A DNA stretch of 6,648 bases from Gammaproteobacteria bacterium (GTDB lineage Bacteria > Pseudomonadota > Gammaproteobacteria > UBA12402), in the NCBI GenBank assembly GCA_028282395.1, contig JANQHY010000211.1, positions 1 through 6,648 of the forward strand, read 5' to 3'. The translations under genes were made by a program, and so were the position numbers. The notes beneath the pieces are model-generated. The model was not told the origin of the DNA. It worked only from the letters and a program-made list of their open reading frames with translations, and did no database searches. Below, in pieces: positions 5,269 to 6,648 of the stretch (position 1 is its first letter; each line of letters opens with the position of its first letter).

Positions 5269-6243
5269 ATGAGCACTACAGAAGAGCACAGTATACCATT
5301 AATTGACTTAAGCCCTTTATGGAAAGATCCTAATGGAGTGAAAATTATTGCAAATGAATTTGCTCAAAAGTTTAAAGATGTCGGGTTTGCTTATATTATT
5401 AATCATCAGGTGCCTGATAAGCTTCTCGACGATATGTTTCAGGCAGCAATAGACTTTCATAACTTACCCCTAAACGTTAAGATGAAGATTGTGCAAAATA
5501 GCGGCTTTCGTGGCTATTTACCTTCCCAGGCTTCTCAACTAAATGTATCTACACAGGGCGCTTCAAGAAAACCGAATGTATTTGAAGCATTTATCATGAT
5601 GAATGAAGTAGCGGAAGATCATCCTGATTTTAAAACAGTGAGTTACTGTGCAGGCCCTAATCAATGGCCGCAAGAGATGCCTAATCTAAAAACTACCATG
5701 CATGCTTATAGAGATGTCATGACAGCCTTAGCCTCCAAATTAGTTGAAGTATTTTCAGTTTCATGTGGCTTGGATGCTCATGCATTAGGCAGTTTTTTTG
5801 AAAATCCAACTTATTTCCTACGATTACATCGTTATTCTGGAGGTTGCGCAGAAGATGATGAATTTGGCATAGCGCCACATACGGATGTTAGTTTCCTTAC
5901 TATACTTGCTCAGGATAGCATTGGTGGATTAGAAGTAAAGCACCCGAAAAAAGGTTGGATATCTGTTCCTCATATTCCTGGCGCCTTAATCCTAAATGCT
6001 GGAGATTTGATGCATCGTTGGAGTAATGGCACCTACCAGTCGAGTATCCATCGAGTATTACAATCACAACAGGATCGCTATTCTATTCCTTTTTTCTTTG
6101 ACCCTAATGTGCATGCTATGATTGAAGTCTTACCTACCTGTGTTGATGAACAACGATCTCCCCAGTTTCCACCTATTATGTATACTGACTATGCAATTGA
6201 ACGATTTAAGCCCAACTATAAATATCTGAATAATAAGAAATGA
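5269..6243 (+). CDS. Isopenicillin N synthase-like Fe(II)/2-oxoglutarate-dependent oxygenase
   Basis: This 324-residue protein has the two-part layout of the plant-ACO/IPNS-like dioxygenase family: an N-terminal DIOX_N domain (about 9-115, beginning IPLIDLSPLW and containing GFAYIINHQVP) and a C-terminal double-stranded beta-helix (about 180-280). The iron-binding facial triad is complete: His204 and Asp206 in APHTDVSFLTIL, and His261 in SSIHRVL. Arg270-x-Ser272 (RYSIPFFFDPN) is the expected 2-oxoglutarate carboxylate site. GGLEV and GDLMHRWSNG are also conserved. It should be a cytoplasmic oxygenase using O2, Fe(II) and probably 2-oxoglutarate. The substrate cannot be read from the sequence, and no biosynthetic cluster surrounds it. 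Length is normal. GAGAG (5257-5261) lies 7 nt before the ATG. The gene has its own promoter, and a broken gene follows 6 nt after its stop, implying a former two-gene unit. Confidence 0.93.
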   Translation: MSTTEEHSIPLIDLSPLWKDPNGVKIIANEFAQKFKDVGFAYIINHQVPDKLLDDMFQAAIDFHNLPLNVKMKIVQNSGFRGYLPSQASQLNVSTQGASRKPNVFEAFIMMNEVAEDHPDFKTVSYCAGPNQWPQEMPNLKTTMHAYRDVMTALASKLVEVFSVSCGLDAHALGSFFENPTYFLRLHRYSGGCAEDDEFGIAPHTDVSFLTILAQDSIGGLEVKHPKKGWISVPHIPGALILNAGDLMHRWSNGTYQSSIHRVLQSQQDRYSIPFFFDPNVHAMIEVLPTCVDEQRSPQFPPIMYTDYAIERFKPNYKYLNNKK

Positions 6244-6249
6244 TATTTT

Positions 6250-6505
6250 ATGAATAGAGAAATTAGTTCTTTATTAAGAAATGATGAAATAATCATAGTC
6301 AAGCAATGTTTAATTGCAACGGTAGAGGGGCCTTTTTTTCCTGATAGGGATGATACGCTCATGTCTTGTTAATCTGTGGGGATATCCGCATGGTGAGGAA
6401 GAGGCGTGGCAGAAATATATTTCTGTTAGCAGCAAAGAGATTCGACCGATATTTGAAAAATTAGATAAGCATAGGCCCGAGAAGTGGAAATATAACAAGG
6501 CTTAA
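6250..6505 (+). pseudogene. Broken small conserved protein gene with missing middle and frame change
   Basis: An ATG 6 nt after the oxygenase stop opens 40 codons (to TAA at 6370-6372) containing CLIATVEGPFFPD. Another frame, open to TAA at 6503-6505, encodes VNLWGYPHGEEEAWQKYIS, then SKEIRPIFEKLDKHRPEKWKY. I recall an uncharacterised bacterial family of about 100-130 residues with GPFFPDWEF near the N-terminus and NNLLGYPHG near the C-terminus. The two segments here look like its two ends, with about 35-40 residues lost and the frame shifted. This identification is from memory and not verified. The downstream frame has its own ATG (6350-6352) that could yield a 51-aa C-terminal peptide, but no good ribosome site precedes it. 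Confidence 0.65.
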
Positions 6506-6529
6506 CCGTGATAACTACGATTATCACGG
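6506..6529. terminator. Perfect hairpin between the broken gene and the insertion sequence
   Basis: The arms CCGTGATAA (6506-6514) and TTATCACGG (6521-6529) pair over 9 bp around a 6-nt loop (CTACGA), starting immediately after the stop codon of the broken gene. The position suits the terminator of the oxygenase unit, but there is no T-tract on the plus strand. The original T-tract may have been displaced by the insertion sequence that begins shortly to the right. Confidence 0.5.
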
Positions 6530-6548
6530 GTGGAGTTGAGTCCGCCTA

Positions 6549-6648
6549 CGGCGAATTCAAGTTGTAAGTGCAACCACCTATTTTAGATTATGCCACATTT
6601 CTGCTGGTGTTAAATAGCCCAAGGTTTTTCTTGGTCGATTATTTAACT
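6549..6648 (-). mobile_element. Terminal part of an IS30-family insertion sequence, cut by the window edge
   Basis: The segment holds the C-terminal codons of an IS30-type transposase followed by a short non-coding end. That end, GAATTCAAGTTGTAAGTGCA and on through CCACC (about 6552-6577), resembles IS30-family terminal inverted repeats of the form (GATTCAAATT...AAGTGCAACA). The exact outer boundary is uncertain and lies between about 6540 and 6552. The rest of the element, including the other inverted repeat, is beyond the window. Confidence 0.7.
6578..6648 (-). CDS. IS30-family transposase, C-terminal end only
   Basis: Reading leftward from the window edge, 22 codons and a TAG stop (6578-6580) encode NNRPRKTLGYLTPAEMW and a short tail. 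The motif NxRPRKxLGxxTPxE is the hallmark of the extreme C-terminus of IS30 transposases, lying just after the catalytic Glu of the DDE domain. The upstream part of the gene is outside the window, so integrity of the transposase cannot be judged. Confidence 0.85.
   Translation of the reverse strand, partial: LNNRPRKTLGYLTPAEMWHNLK

Noticed and set aside
6310..6498. A 62-codon frame on the minus strand opposite the broken gene
   Set aside because: The plus strand carries the recognisable GPFFPD and GYPHG segments, so this is their antisense shadow.
1..6648. CRISPR arrays, tRNA or rRNA genes, toxin-antitoxin pairs, tandem repeats
   Set aside because: I looked for repeated spacers, cloverleaf-like segments and paired small overlapping genes and found none.

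Overview
The window is AT-rich DNA (roughly 35 to 40% G+C by eye) with compact bacterial genes, ordinary Shine-Dalgarno sites and sigma70-type promoters. Base composition, many small secreted proteins, a large Asn/Lys/Ile-rich orphan protein and scattered gene remnants suggest an AT-rich gammaproteobacterium, possibly of the Legionella/Coxiella group. That placement is an inference: no rRNA, tRNA or other phylogenetic marker is present.

Left part (1-1610): two small exported proteins of unknown function are divergently transcribed (68-349 minus; 525-890 plus). After the second comes a collapsed short-chain dehydrogenase pseudogene (922-1114), in which three separated pieces of one SDR survive in under 200 bp. 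An intact DUF1801-family protein (1124-1555) follows 9 nt later, probably in the same transcription unit.

Middle (1611-5023): everything is on the minus strand. A 710-residue protein with no family I recognise (1611-3743) is the largest gene. It is more AT-rich than its neighbours and has its own promoter with a palindrome over the -10. Upstream lie a small single-pass membrane protein (3912-4430) and a GFA/CENP-V-type zinc-binding protein (4580-5023). Between these two is a start-less LysM-like fragment that lies exactly in the reading frame of the GFA gene, behind two stop codons. The GFA promoter carries a perfect 25-bp palindrome (11-bp arms) at the predicted transcription start, which looks like a repressor operator.

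Right part (5024-6648): an intact isopenicillin-N-synthase-like Fe(II)/2-oxoglutarate oxygenase (5269-6243) has a good extended -10 promoter. It is followed after 6 nt by a second broken gene (6250-6505), whose two ends survive in different frames around a missing middle. A perfect hairpin and then the 3' end of an IS30-family insertion sequence, running off the window, close the region.

The window reads as an accessory or decaying segment: intact single-gene enzymes, gene remnants made by internal deletion, and an insertion sequence at the edge. I do not see a multi-gene defence, secretion or biosynthetic system. The best candidates for something undescribed are the 710-aa orphan and the GFA operator.
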